Under the pieces are notes generated by a model. It was not told the origin of the DNA and did no database searches. It saw only the letters and a list, made by a program, of their open reading frames with translations. Both the position numbers and the translations under genes were made by a program. A DNA stretch of 64,000 nt from Galeruca laticollis (lineage: Eukaryota; Arthropoda; Insecta; Coleoptera; Chrysomelidae). Shown piece by piece: positions 1 to 11,413 of this stretch (its first letter is position 1; each line of letters starts with the position of its first letter). The stretch lies in NCBI GenBank assembly GCA_963921935.1, contig OY998176.1, positions 179,610,445 through 179,674,444 of the forward strand, read 5' to 3'.

Positions 1-125
1 TGGCTAGGCATCGAGGATGGACTTCTAAGAAGCTTGGCTAGGCATCGAGGAGGGACTTTTATGAAACTTCGCTGGGCATCCAGAATGGACTTCTAAAATG
101 CTTGGCTAGGCATCGAAGATGTACG
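1..125. repeat. 34-bp minisatellite, cut by the window edge
   Basis: Three full units start at 1, 35 and 69, and a partial fourth starts at 103. Each begins with a variant of TGGCTAGGCATCGAGGA. The period is exactly 34 bp with a few substitutions per unit. The array probably continues to the left of the window. It lies in the intron or flank downstream of HYKK exon 2. Confidence 0.9.
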
Positions 126-190
126 TTTTTATTTGTACTTTAATTCCCTTAATAAGATTATCAATACAAGTACAAGTAGGTCGTAGGTAA

Positions 191-310
191 AGTATAGTAT
201 GTAACACGTGTTGTAATGCATTTTACGCACTCACGTAATTATTTACCTAATTACTTTTCCGTTCGTGCATAAATTGCTTCTTACAACACACGTTACGTAA
301 TATACTATTA
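191..310. repeat. Imperfect foldback (hairpin) element
   Basis: The arm at about 191-235 is repeated in inverted orientation at about 259-310, around a spacer of roughly 25 bp. Shared arm blocks include GTGTTGTAA and GCAC. Such a foldback resembles a small MITE remnant, but no target duplication was identified. Confidence 0.5.
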
Positions 311-836
311 TAATAGAATTAAGGACAGGTTTATGGTTTGTTGAAATTATTGTGGAAAAATTTAAAGGTAGTTGAAACCCATATTTCTTCAAATCGGCTA
401 TTAGTTTATTAGTAGGTAAAACATGATTAGTGCACTTTAAGGAATAAATGGTTTAAATCAGCAATTTTATTATTATTTCAAGAGCAATTAGAACAACTTA
501 CTAATCCAAGTTTGTGAAGATGCGCCGGACAGCGACCGTGATTCAACTTTAGTCTTATTATTCTACTAGAGTAATATCTACTTATATTGGGAAATGCTAG
601 ATGCAATATTTTATTCGGAAGTTTAGGGTGGATAAGGAAGTATTGGTTTTTGGATTTTGGATATTATCATATCTTCTTGACCAATCCAATTTAATTTGAT
701 TTCTGTGATTAATAATGAGATCAGAGTATTGTGGTTGATAGTCTATAGTTGTTCCAGATACAGATTCCTTGACTTCCGAATCTGCTTTTTCATTACCTAT
801 GATATATACCTACATGGGCCTTAGACCAGATAAATG
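311..836. other. No gene seen; probable 3' tail of the I-type LINE
   Basis: AT-rich sequence with no coding signal on either strand. The part nearest 836 probably belongs to the LINE whose RNase H-like segment begins there on the minus strand. The exact 3' end and tail of that LINE could not be fixed. Confidence 0.4.
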
Positions 837-2567
837 TTATATTAATATTCGAAGACCGAAAAAAATACGTTTTTTAATGTTGAAAATTATATTGTTTCTA
901 AATTGTTCAGAAAGCGAGCCCTGAAGAGCTTCCAGAACTGGTTTGGAATCAGGTATTATTACAATGCCTTTTGTTTTTAGTTTCAAACACCATGTAAGTT
1001 CTTTTTCTATAGCTAGAGCTTCCGCACTAAACATTGAGCATATATTAGGAATTCAGTACTGAAGTGCTGTATTGACATAATAAAATGTTAAACCTGTTCT
1101 AGCTTCAGTTTTCGAACTATCAGTGTAAATAACTGTATGATATACAAATTTATTCAATATAATTCCCATTCTTGTATTATTTAATGAGGGAATGTTGGTG
1201 TAATGAGGATAAATTATGTTTGGCTTGAAAAAGATAACTTCAAATTTGCAGCAATAAATAGGAAATATTTGGTTGCTAAAAACATTTATAATATTTTGGA
1301 TATCAATAAAAGCAACAGCTACTAGTGGAGAGTTTTTTTCCTCCAGTAGTTGTTGGTAAGATTTTGTATCTTTAAATCTGCAATTTTTAAAACCAGTAAT
1401 ACATTAAATGATCTGTCTGTAATAATGTGTTTACGAGCTAAAAAGAGTCTTCTAATATTCAGATGAGTTTCTTGTGCTTCCGCTAGAATTGCATGACGCC
1501 TAAACATATTCTTATGGCTTTGTACTGGATTCTGTCAGGAATTAGTAAGTTTGATGCTGTTCTGTATAACGTGCAACCATAATCCATGAGCGAGCATATA
1601 TGAGCTCAGTAGAAGATAAGTGAGATGCCTGCATCAGCTACCCATTTGGTTTGGAAAACAGTTCGAAGAAGGTTCAAACCTTTCTCACATTTCTCTTTCA
1701 CAAATTCAACATGTCTAGATCAGAGCAGTTTCTTGTCTAGAAAAATGCCTAGATATTTAAAATGATCTACTATAGGAAAGGAAGTATTATTGACTATTAT
1801 TGTGTCCGCCAGATGAAGCCGGTGTCTTGTAAAACACAAAACCGCCGATTTCTCAGATGCAAGACTAATACCAAGATTGTTTGACCATCCTTTAATAAAG
1901 TATACTGTATATTTGAGTTCCTTCACGCATCGTTCATAGGTATTGTGGGAGACATAGATACAGATATCGTCTGCGTATTGAATTATCCTTATATTATCGT
2001 CCATAATGTCATGCAAGTCCATGGTGTACATATTAAAAAGAATAGGGCTAAGAATAGAGACCTGTGGTAAACCGTTATACATTGTTCTAGGGCCATGTAA
2101 TACATTACTGTTATCAAGAGTAAAAATATTTAGACTCTTAAAGAGTTCCAATATGTTAGTGCCTACCTGTTTGTTTATACCCATCATAATCATTTTATTG
2201 AATAAAATATTCTGATCTACAACATCATAAGCTCCTTTAAGGTCAATGAAGAGACATAGTAAATATGCGTTCTTAGAATATGTTAACTGTCTATCTGAGG
2301 CAAGTTATGTTAAAGCATCTAGTGTCCCTTGACCTCTACGAAAACCATATTGACTTTTTGGTACCAAAGATGACTCATTGGCCTTTTGACCTTTCTATGA
2401 AGAACTCTAGCCGATTCTTAATCAAACCTTGAGAGGTCTCTTATTATGCATGACAGTAATGAAAAAGGTCGAAACTATGAAGGTGAATCAGGTTTTTTAT
2501 CGGGTTTGAGTATTAATGTTATAATAATATCCTTCAATTTATCTGAATAGTCTTGCCCTAATCCGCC

Positions 2568-2621
<54 letters not shown>

Positions 2622-3990
2622 AAAAGGAACATTTTAGCTGAGTCGGGTATATTATATATCATCTTATATGTGAAACTATCCATAACAGGAGCAGTATTTA
2701 ACGAAACTTTTAGTACACTATCCAGCTCGTCTAACATAAATGGTTTCAGTAGGAAATCCGATTTAGACTGAAATGAAAAATTATTATTCTTTGTTGATAC
2801 AAACGGGGGGTTTAACACTGAAGGAGGAGCTACCGTGTCTAAAATTTGATCTCTTAATTCAGGAGTTGTTCGATTTTTTTTGTTTTGTTGATATTTACTA
2901 TTAATACATTTAACTTTCTTCCATATTTTCGATAAAGGAGTACTTTTATTTAAACTATTTAAATAATAAATCCAGCATTGCTTCTGTTTTTGCTTAAATA
3001 TTCTTGTTTCTTTAGCAGCAACATTCTTATAATGCAAATAGTTCTCTAAATTAGCTAGACATATATATTCATTCGAAGCTTTTTTCCGTTCATTAGATGA
3101 TAATGAACAGTCATCATCCCAGCAATAGGGTCTTGGATAGAGCTGTTTGGTGAGTTCTTCATAGGCATAGGTTGATTTGCGGAATTGGAAACTAATTCAA
3201 AAATGAAGGAAAGTTTGTCTCCCATTTGTAAACAAATTTAAGTCAGAAGAATTCAGTTTGGATTCGAAATTTCTTTTGAACAAGTGCCAATCTGCGCGGG
3301 AATCTGTCCATTCAGTTGTTGGCTGGATTAAATTAGAAAAAGATACGGTTTGGAATTCCATGATTATTAGGTAGTGATCTGATCACATTGTATCAGCAAT
3401 TATTACTTCCCAGTGTGTTTTACTTGCTAACAAAGGAGTTGATATCGGTAAATCAACTGCTGATTTATATTGATTCGGAGGAGTTATTCTTGTTGGAGTA
3501 CCGTCAGTAAGTACCACGAAAACGCTACGATATCAGCTAACATTCTTCCTTATGGTGTATCTGGATGGGGGGCTCCACATACTAAAATGTGAATCAAAAT
3601 CTCCACAAAAGATTGTTGTTACAGAAAATCGTTGGAACTATTGTTTCTAATCATTGTTGTTGGCACAATATTAGTTGGTTTATATATTGATATCAAGGTA
3701 AGATTGCAGTTAGTTATTTCGGCTGCACAAACTACTATATTTTTATTAAAATTGCTATTGACTTGCACTGTTTATGATTGATTGAATTGTTATTAAGAAT
3801 TCTGACACCGCCAAAACCGTCTTCTCGAGATTTTTGTGAGAAGTTATAACCTTTTAAATTAAACTTATTTTGTGGTTTCAGTCACAATTCTGATAGAACA
3901 ATAATATCAATATTTTTTTCAATTAATAAATTTTCAAGGCTACCCTTGTTTTGGAAAATTTTTATGTTACGATTAGTACTCATCATCACT
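837..3990 (-). pseudogene. LINE ORF2 pseudogene: endonuclease - RT - RNase H
   Basis: The endonuclease remnant runs from about 3990 to 3330 and includes a GDFDSHFS-like block followed by WGAPHPDTP. The RT runs from about 3040 to 1500. At 1720-2193 the fingers/palm motif appears as GLPQVSILSPILFN, followed by the catalytic YADD box. At 837-1034 a segment with SAEALAIEKEL and PDSKPVLEAL resembles RNase H of LINEs. An intact ORF2 of this type would normally be over 1,000 residues; here it is split into several frames. A (TA)n tract at 2570-2619 sits inside the RT coding region and is read as a run of YI dipeptides. No function is expected. Confidence 0.75.
2570..2619. repeat. (TA)n microsatellite within LINE RT
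   Basis: About 25 TA units interrupt the RT coding frame of the LINE pseudogene, so the tract expanded or was inserted after the element was copied. Confidence 0.95.
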
Positions 3991-4139
3991 ATTAATAGTT
4001 ATGTAATCCATACTATTTTCATTATTTATATCAATGGTTGTGAGCAAATTGTCTCTATTATTCAGTATTGAACACTGTTTTTGATTATGATTTTATTGAA
4101 CTTTGTCGACTGTCGTAGACATTCAAATATATTAATAAT

Positions 4140-5150
4140 CTTAATCTGACAACGTTATTGTCGAAATTAATCATTTATTATATACAGATTTACAATTAGT
4201 TGTACAAATGGATCAATGTTTGAACTTCGATGGTTTTCAGATCGGAAGAACAAGAACTCAGTGATTCAGAAACGTTATGTTTCGACTAGATGAGGTGACC
4301 AATAGTAGCGACTGTATATCTTTACTTTGGTGTTAACTGAATACTGACTAAGAACGATTTTTTCAGCTTTGAGTGCACACTGGGCTCGAATATTAATTGA
4401 CAAGCGGTATGCTTGAACTTGAGTACACTCTGGACTCGAATACTAATTGAGAAGCGGTATGTTTGAACTTGAATACACTTTGAAACGATGTGTTCCAACT
4501 TATGAGTATGCACTTGTCTCGAAGAGCAACTAAGTAACGATATGTTAGACTTAGTATGTCTGAAACGATGTGTTTCAACTTGATGACTGCTTGAATTTGA
4601 GTGAAGATTACTTCGAAATGTAACGATGATTGCCTTCTTCACGTTGTAAGACGTATTAAATAGAAATCTTCAAAGAGGTGTGTATACACGTAAATTGGTG
4701 GGACTAAAAGCGAATAAACCTTACCTATGGGTAAGTATTATTTGCTTGGATGCAACCATTGACAAGAATTTACAATGGACTCATCCTATAGATACTTCAA
4801 TTTCTATTGAACGTTCAAAAGGTGAGACTGTCCTATTGTAACCTTTTACTCTGAAAGGTTATTCAAATGTTTATAACAGACGTTCCAACACTGATACATT
4901 ATTGAAAGATTCCGTCTTGTTTAACAATAGAAACTTCAATACCATGTGACAATAGGTCTTTTACGAATTTTACAATGTGCTATTTCGTTTGCTCTAAACA
5001 ATACAATTCTACGGAGTTACAATTCTATCAACACAATAAAATAATAGTGTGAAACGTGACATTTTTCTAAATTTTTAACAATGCTACAAAAATACAATAA
5101 AATATGCTCTGACTGCACCGACAATAGTGAACTGGTGCAAAAAGAGTTTC
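4140..5150. other. Unassigned 1-kb block interrupting LINE ORF1, with 50-bp tandem units
   Basis: ORF1 of the surrounding LINE is recognisable on both sides (a third zinc-knuckle region near 5530-5640 and the ORF1 tail near 3990-4080) but not here. The block contains two near-identical 50-bp units at 4370-4419 and 4420-4469, each with CTCGAATA and GCGGTATG, followed by decayed copies to about 4600. A solo LTR or other non-coding element is possible. No clear TG/CA ends or target duplication were found. Confidence 0.45.
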
Positions 5151-5159
5151 ACATCTAAC

Positions 5160-6049
5160 AATATTCAGGTTTTTGTATTACCTCATATCTAAAAGAGGTA
5201 ATTTGTGTAATTATTGGGATTGAATGAAGAATTATCTTTGAGCGATGAAGGTGAAGCAGATATGTGTCATCTTGGAGTGATCTTTATTGACATTATATGA
5301 TGAGGTTTGTGAAGAATGTCTGGTATAATTAGATTCAGAAGTATTACAGGTCGCCAAAATTGGAGGAGAGATGCATTTTCTTTTTTTTTGATATATTAGA
5401 ATTATTTCTATCTGAGGCGTGATTAATTTTAGGTTTTCTGAGAAGAAAGTTATTCACACCCGTTGATGGCAATTCTGGAATTTTTCGTCATTTTTAAGTA
5501 TATCGAATCTATTATTTTATATCAAAAATTAAGCTTTCTTGAGCGTTGTATTCTGGTGGGCCATCGTTTTTTCAATATTGTATTGTTTGATATAATCTGG
5601 GCAGTTTTTATAAATAGATGAGTGTTCTGAAGTATTACAATATATGCAGAATTTCTCTAATTACTTTGGTTTCTTCATCCTCTTCGTGTTGATTAGCGCA
5701 TGTTTGAGATCGTTTTTTACTTTTACATTGAGTGTGAGTATGACCATAGCGCAAACACTTGAAACATTGCACCACAGGGTGTACATATGGCTCTACATTG
5801 AGCCTTACTAGATTAATTTTTACTGTGTCTGAGATTTTGTTGCCTAAAAAGGTAACAATAATTTGCTTATCTACATAGCTGACTTCCTTCGATTCCCGGT
5901 CGATCACCCGTGTTATATTTGATAACCCCGTATATGGTTGAACACCGAGGATGCTGACAGCGGACTTCATTGTTTTGTTTATTGCTGACTTGCCTATAGT
6001 ATATATTTTTATTGCTGATATAGGTAGTTTTGCTAAATAATTCATTCAT
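5160..6049 (-). pseudogene. LINE ORF1 (gag-like) pseudogene, C-terminal half
   Basis: The frame at 5635-6045 contains a CCHC zinc knuckle, CFKCLRYGHTHTQC (C-X2-C-X4-H-X4-C), followed by a second cysteine cluster. At about 5530-5640 a third block, CIYCNTSEHSSIYKNC, follows in another frame. ORF1 proteins of I/Jockey-type LINEs carry two or three such knuckles and bind the element RNA. The upstream half lies on the far side of the nested gypsy remnant, at 7915-8337. The reading frame is broken, so the protein is not made intact. Confidence 0.75.
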
Positions 6050-6114
6050 TTACATATTAATTCTGATGTCAACTTTTAAGTAATAAAGATCATAGTAATA
6101 AAATAATATTGTAA

Positions 6115-6191
6115 AATTAAGTTTTGAAAGTAGTTGTATTTCAGTAACTAATTTGTTTTTAAAAATATGTTATCGATACGGAGACTTATAA
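6115..6191 (+). repeat. Gypsy A: LTR fragment (5' copy)
   Basis: This segment, containing TTTGAAAGTAGTTGTATTT and ATCGATACGGAGACTT, recurs with a few differences at 7843-7913. It ends just before a primer-binding site, as a 5' LTR should. Only the last ~75 bp is shared, so at least one LTR is truncated. Confidence 0.7.
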
Positions 6192-6192
6192 G

Positions 6193-6210
6193 TGGCGCAG
6201 TCAGTAAGAT
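6193..6210 (+). promoter_or_regulatory. Primer-binding site, tRNA-Ser type (gypsy A)
   Basis: TGGCGCAGTCAGTAAGAT lies immediately after the 5' LTR fragment. It matches the complement of the 3' end of insect tRNA-Ser (TGGCGCAGTCGGTAGGAT in 17.6/297-type elements) with two mismatches. Minus-strand cDNA synthesis would start here. Confidence 0.75.
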
Positions 6211-6502
6211 TTTCGTAGGAAATCCATCGTGGACAATCCGTGAGTGTCAACTCTTTGACGAAAATCGGAACTAGGCCAGTTCCAGTGGAATCTATCGTGG
6301 AAATAAGAGGCACATCTTGATGAAACCGTTGCTAGATAACGGTTGTGGTAAGAATTTAGTTCATGTCAGACTCCTCTTCACCTATAGAATCCTTAAGTGA
6401 AATTGATAGATCTGAAGAGTTCGAAAGCTTCGATAACTTTATTTCAAATTCATACTTTATAGATAATAACATAATAAATAGTTTAGCAATTTAACAATCA
6501 AA

Positions 6503-7132
6503 ATGCCAGTGCCAATTTTAGATATTAAAACTTTATTATTCCAAATGTTGATGGAAATGCAACTAAGTTACATAGATTTATTAGTGTTACCGAATCTATT
6601 CTAACCCATTATTTTGATAAAGAAAATCTACATAATTTCCAAAATATTCTTCTGCACAATGGTATTCTCAATAAATTAGAAGGTAGAGTGAAAGAAGCGG
6701 TACCTATAAGTGGTTCAATTAGTAATTGGACAGATATAAGAAACACATTAATTTCAAACTTTGGGGATCAAAGGGATGAAAATTGTTCAAATCAGGGTTT
6801 AGTAAATATGAGACAGAAAACAAATGAAACTTCTTATCAATTTCACGAGAGAATTTTGCAGTTACTTAAACACTATTTGTAACTACATTGATTCACATAG
6901 TCAAGGACCTGAAAGGGACTCAAAAATATCATTCTTCACTAAACAAAGTTTAAAAACTTTTCCCGCAGGGTTAAAGGAACCGCTAGGTCTTATAATTCGA
7001 GCTATGAGATCTAATTGTTTAGAACAAGCCATACAATTTATAATAGAGAAAGATAACTATATTCAGGAAGGCCAACATTTTTCTAATAGCATAAATTCTA
7101 ATAACAGTGTGAGAAAATCTAATAATGGATGA
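6503..7132 (+). pseudogene. Gypsy A gag pseudogene
   Basis: The translated pieces at 6688-6882 and 6824-7132 form one gag-like domain across a +1 shift. Typical features are NWTDIRNTLISNFGDQRDE, a LVNMRQK block and a later FPAGLKEPLG block. This matches gag (capsid-like) proteins of 17.6/297-type gypsy elements, and gypsy B at 41111-42034 has the same blocks. A start at 6503 is plausible but the first part is frameshifted. No zinc knuckle is visible, as is usual in this lineage. Confidence 0.65.
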
Positions 7133-7842
7133 CGATTTCTACCAATACAGCCAACAACTCTGCATCAAGCTAGAAACCAGCTACTACTGTCCAGATGGAA
7201 GAATGTCCAATATATAGAGAGCGAAGATGGTGTATTCGAATTACTACAGTTACAGCATCCCAAACACAGAGTTTCCAAATAACCGCAATCAAAATTTTAA
7301 GAAATCTAATTCAACAAAGTGATGACGCTCACTACATTGCTATGTTTATTAATCGAACCAAGGCAGAAACATGATGTGGAAGGAATGACTTCACATTCCT
7401 AAAAGGAAATTTTCTTATCAATGTACCCTATAAATGCGAATTTATTTTAGAAAACTTTATTAATGAAAAATTTATAATGAAGGGTCAACCTCTATTGCTG
7501 CCTGAAGTTACCATAGATTATTCAAGAAAAGAAAACGAACTACCCGAAATACATCTAGAAAATATACCACTAGATGACATCCATTGACTTCAAGAAAATC
7601 AAAAACAAACAAAACCAATAGTAGTGTTTTCAAATGAAACTCAATAGTCTTGAACATCTCAACGCAAACTCAGTATCACCTTGGAATATAACGGCGTATA
7701 TTATAATATTATAGTAGTCATTTTAATATGTACCTACGTCGCAAGAAAAAATACAAAAAATTTATGAACTGACCACAGATGCTTCCATAGAAGAGGTAGA
7801 AGATGAAACAGTTCATCATGAGCCACAACTAAGGGCCTTTAT
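7133..7842 (+). other. Gypsy A interior remnant, possible envelope-like tail
   Basis: The sequence is degenerate and full of stops. Near 7670-7770 a short hydrophobic stretch is followed by a basic tail, as at the C-terminus of envelope-like proteins in errantivirus-type gypsy elements. This is inference from position and hydropathy only. If right, the deletion removed everything between gag and the end of the third ORF. Confidence 0.25.
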
Positions 7843-7913
7843 TAAGTTTTGAAAGTAGTTGTATTTAAGTAATTAAATTGTTTTTAAAAATAAGTTCTCG
7901 ATACGGAGACTTG
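7843..7913 (+). repeat. Gypsy A: LTR fragment (3' copy)
   Basis: Direct repeat of 6115-6191 ending in ATACGGAGACTT. LINE ORF1 sequence starts immediately afterwards on the minus strand. Confidence 0.7.
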
Positions 7914-7914
7914 A

Positions 7915-8337
7915 AAGTCCTGTCTTTTCATATGCTTCACCTCAACAACTGGCCTATTAGATTCAATCTCAGTTTCAAAAAAAATATGAAAAAAGTATAG
8001 ACCATTCGAATGACTCCTTTTTTGTGTGATTTTAGGTATGAAAGCGATTACATTATTATTTTTCATTAAATTGTGGTTAACCAAGTAATTGGCGATATGA
8101 TATGATTTAACTTCCACTCTGACGCTTTTAATACCTATGGACTTAATATCTAAAATATCATTTTTAAATTGTAATAACTCCCTCAAGAAATAACCTACCT
8201 AAGTTTTTATCTACGTGTTCAAGATAAACGAAATAAGGTCGCTCTTATCAAAATTTTTATACTTATTATTGAAATCATATACTGGTTGAGATTCATTTGA
8301 GTTTTTGTCGCCTTGGCTCGCCCTTGGGATCGGACAT
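7915..8337 (-). pseudogene. LINE ORF1 pseudogene, N-terminal half
   Basis: An ATG at 8337 (minus) opens with MSDPKGEPRR and the frame then breaks. From about 8186 a clear ORF1 motif set follows: SIGIKSVRVEVKSYHIANYL, then NNNVIAFIPK. These blocks are typical of the RNA-binding region of insect LINE ORF1 proteins. The remainder continues at 5160-6049 beyond gypsy A. Confidence 0.65.
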
Positions 8338-8480
8338 TGTTTATTCAAAATACCAAAGGTATTATTATTATATTATTTACGAACTATACTAATTAGGTAT
8401 ACTTATCGTTTGAATGTCAAAAAAACTGATTAGACTTTTAATGGCACCAACACTAGGTTAAAGATCCTACTCGTAGCAGT

Positions 8481-8956
8481 GTTAGAACTCGACTGGAAAA
8501 AAATAATTGTACTAGAATTATTTGTTGTTTCAATTATAGTTGGCACGGCTGGTTCCATCATGACGGCTGGTTTCATATTGACGTCGGAGGTTATAATTTG
8601 ATTTTATTATTCAAATTTAAAAAATGAGTATTTCTGCATTACGAAATTCGATGGTAGTTATACTCTTATCATCTGTTTCGTCACTCTTCAGTTTTTACGG
8701 CAAACGATTCAGTTCCTGTGCTTTAAAGTGGAAAACTTCATCGCTTGGGATATTTCCAAGAACTTTATAATAAGCACAAGAAAATTTGACATTTATACGA
8801 AATTTAGTTAATTTGTTCGAGAATTCTGCAGAAATCCACATTAATCAATCGTCTAAAAAGATCTCAAAATTCCCAGGTAATATAAGGTACCCTCAATTAT
8901 GGTTCTACCTAGTTCCTTTGTACATACAAATAATCAGTTAATTTCAAAAATCTTAC
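8481..8956. other. HYKK intron sequence, no feature seen
   Basis: Lies between the probable 5' end of the LINE and the donor site of HYKK exon 2. No coding frame and no recognisable further kinase exon was found here. Confidence 0.5.
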
Positions 8957-9156
8957 CGTCATAGCATTATTCATATCTGCAGCAGATTTTCCAATCTCGT
9001 AAAATAAGTTATTATTCCTTGGGATGCCAGCTAAAACAACTCCTTCTATGAATGTCAAAGCTCTTACTATGTGATAACCACTTTTCAATTGGTATTTCTC
9101 AAAATAGAATCCACCTTTTGTTTTAATAGGTACTGGACACGGAATTCCATTTTTTT
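8957..9156 (-). CDS. HYKK: Hydroxylysine kinase-like gene, exon 2 (partial gene)
   Basis: This is a 200-bp internal exon. The acceptor on the minus strand is a T-rich tract ending TTTCAG just right of 9156, and the donor is G|GTAAGA at 8957/8956. It enters in phase 1 and leaves in phase 0. Joined to exon 1 it encodes about 67 residues including EKNGIPCPVPIKTKGG, GYHIVRALTFIEG and FYEIGKSAADMN. These align well with the N-lobe of vertebrate hydroxylysine kinase (for example LYEIGKLAAKLDK). HYKK uses GTP to phosphorylate 5-hydroxy-L-lysine in lysine breakdown. The catalytic loop (HGDLNDHN in human) is not in this exon and must be encoded further left. No stop or frameshift is present, so the gene looks alive. 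Confidence 0.85.
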
Positions 9157-9980
9157 CTGAAAGTTACAAAATTATGACTATTACTACGAATGAAACCTCA
9201 AGAGTCTATAGCTTATTCAAATAAATTCTTATAAATTGTTTGTAATTTTGTGACGATTATTGTTTTGGTTGGACCAAGATCACTTATAATTATCATTTAT
9301 GTGCAAAGGTAATGTTTTCATTGTGAATTATCCTCTATGTTCTTTCGATTTTTAACAACATAGCTTTGGTTAAACCTGTAGAATGGAAAATTCAATCTGA
9401 AAATTTATTTAGGAATATCCACATATCTCCATTAGTTTCAATATTGTCAATTGACAAATCATGAACCATGAAGAATCGATATAAAATGAAAAATAAACAA
9501 TATTCACATATATATCAATTACCTAAAATAAAAATGTCAATTTTTAATATCACTGAGATTATTATAGCCACTCTTTTTGTTAATAATGTTAGGTTCATGA
9601 GATATGTGAGCTATTTCTACAAAAAGTTTTTTTTGGTATGTCTAAAATACAAAGAGATTAAAAATTCTTCATCAATCATATATTCAGCTAATGCATATCT
9701 TTCAGAATGTAATTTACACTTTTGTGTGAAGTTGAACGATTTTTTTTATGTTTGGCTGGTATGGTATTTATTACAATGTTTAAATGGAATACGAAATATT
9801 ACATTTGAAAGATTTAGAATCGGAATTTTGTCTCTTAAATTTGTGAAAATATACCTTATTGTGAGACATGTTTTATTGGCAATTTTACTGTTATTTATTG
9901 GTTTGAATATTTGCTACCTACCGTTATTCACACTAAGACTCTTCAACCTCAACCTTAGTGGATATTTGCGCTCTTAAGCG
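9157..9980. other. HYKK intron 1, left part; no supported gene
   Basis: An open plus-strand frame of 169 codons at 9468-9977 is hydrophobic and rich in I, F, L and Y, as expected of chance translation of AT-rich DNA. No domain is recognisable. It overlaps the putative 5' leader of a minus-strand gypsy element, so it is not called a gene. Confidence 0.5.
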
Positions 9981-10032
9981 TTGCCTCTAACTCTTGCGGA
10001 GACGGGGAGATCCGTTGTTCGAAGACTAAATA

Positions 10033-10050
10033 AAATGTTGGAGGGCGCCA
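10033..10050 (-). promoter_or_regulatory. Possible primer-binding site next to gypsy D LTR
   Basis: On the minus strand this reads TGGCGCCCTCCAACATTT. The first eight bases match the tRNA-Lys-type primer site (TGGCGCCC). It would place an LTR end at 10051. The match is short and the call is tentative. Confidence 0.35.
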
Positions 10051-11373
10051 GGCAATCTTGCCTCCCGACAACTACCTACACCAGTTTTCCCACCCTAAGA
10101 CTACCAAATAGGTGGAGAAATAAAAGCCAGATATCACTTATCCAAGTTTCAGTTTAATGAATGACTTAGTTTTTTTTTCTTTCAGAAAACCTTACAAAGT
10201 CAAGCTACTACGTACAAGTGTATAATAAATTACAAGAAATTTCCCCAAATGTCCTTAAATCCCATAAATCCTAACCACAATTTTTTATAGGTAAGTGAAA
10301 GTCCGCCTCGATTAAATGATATCCAAAAAAAATATATTTACAAATATATATACAAATATCCCAATCAAAAATATATATCCCGTACCTTTGAAACCAATGT
10401 AACCCTCCCCAGCAGTAACTCGGAAAACAACTGCACCTAGCTCTAAACTAACTATAAACTTCAATAAAAAAAATACATTAGCCAAAGAAAATATGGTCGA
10501 AATTACTAGAATGTTCAACTCTATACACAAAAAAACTGAAATATTTCTTACCAATTGGCCAGATCGCGTCCTAATATGGGATGTTATCACCCTAGATGTG
10601 ATATTTAAGACCTATTTAACTGATGTTTTCCCTCTAACACCTTTTTGTATGCACTATAAAACAAATCACTTCATCAGATAAGGGGACAAATTATCTAGTT
10701 ATAAATAGGAACAATCTAGATAATCAAACTATAGAAGCATTCTAATACTTACAATTAACATCTGACTGTAATTACACTAAGAAAAAAAGCACCCATCACG
10801 TTGAAATCTCTGTTCCCAAAAAAATTTGTATTCCCACGGGTCTATAATATCCATTTACTTGAAAAAATTCTTCAACGATACCCGGGAAATATATTTTACG
10901 CGTCGGTCATCCCTTAATATTAGGTGAAATATTTAATGATTTCATGGGAATATATGAAATAAAATTTCAACGGCTTATACCATCAAATACCCAGCAAACA
11001 ATCAAAGTTCGCAGACAAACTAAAACCCTCGTGTTCAATCAAGCCAGCCAATCAGAATACCCTCGAGTTGTCAGAACGTTCATTAACCAATAATGTTGCG
11101 ATAGTTGTACGCCACAGATCAACATACGCATAGACACGTTACAAAATAAATATTTTGACGTTTGTTTATAGTTGCACGATATGATAAATAATTTCTGAAA
11201 ATAGATGACACTGGGTTTTCTAATGTAGATTTAAAGTCAAAATAATGTTAAATTAAACGAAGCTTTATATTTTAAAGTTTCTGTATCTAAATTTGCACAA
11301 TGACAAAATTGAAACGTATCAACTCTCCCCTTTGTTCAAGGGATTTACCCCGTAAATCCCTACAAACTCGGCA
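10051..11373 (-). repeat. Putative LTR of gypsy D
   Basis: On the minus strand a purine-rich tract (GAGGGGCGG, 11375-11383) directly precedes a TG at 11373, as at the start of a 3' LTR, just downstream of the pol stop. A TATAAGCCG-like box lies near 10975. The other end is placed at a possible primer-binding site. The second LTR copy was not found, so the length of ~1.3 kb is a hypothesis. Confidence 0.4.
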
Positions 11374-11413
11374 CCGCCCCTCAGAATAGATAATAAGAAT
11401 TGTTTACACACCC

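Larger units (their letters stand above)
6121..7913 (+). mobile_element. Gypsy A: internally deleted 17.6/297-like LTR retrotransposon
   Basis: LTR fragments at both ends flank a tRNA-Ser primer-binding site, a gag region and a short degenerate tail. Protease, RT, RNase H and integrase are absent, so most of pol has been deleted. The element sits inside ORF1 of the minus-strand LINE: ORF1 coding sequence resumes directly at about 7914. The insertion is therefore younger than the LINE. A target-site duplication was not resolved. Confidence 0.7.
600..8480 (-). mobile_element. I-type LINE (ORF1, endonuclease, RT, RNase H), degenerate and nested
   Basis: Reading the minus strand from about 8480 to about 600, one finds in order an ORF1 start, an ORF1 body with zinc knuckles, an endonuclease, a reverse transcriptase and an RNase H-like segment. 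That is the layout of I-clade and related LINEs. Two blocks interrupt it: a gypsy remnant at 6121-7913 inside ORF1, and an unassigned block at about 4140-5150. Many stops and frameshifts show that it is dead. It lies in an intron of the HYKK gene, on the same strand. Both ends are approximate. The clade is inferred from the RNase H piece. Confidence 0.7.

Noticed and set aside
4322..4642. 106-codon minus-strand ORF with serine/histidine-rich repeats
   Set aside because: Arises from 50-bp tandem units in a non-coding block; two overlapping frames are open, as expected of repeats.
9468..9977. 169-codon plus-strand ORF, hydrophobic
   Set aside because: No domain, composition follows AT-richness, overlaps a probable retroelement leader and HYKK intron; a membrane protein gene is not supported.
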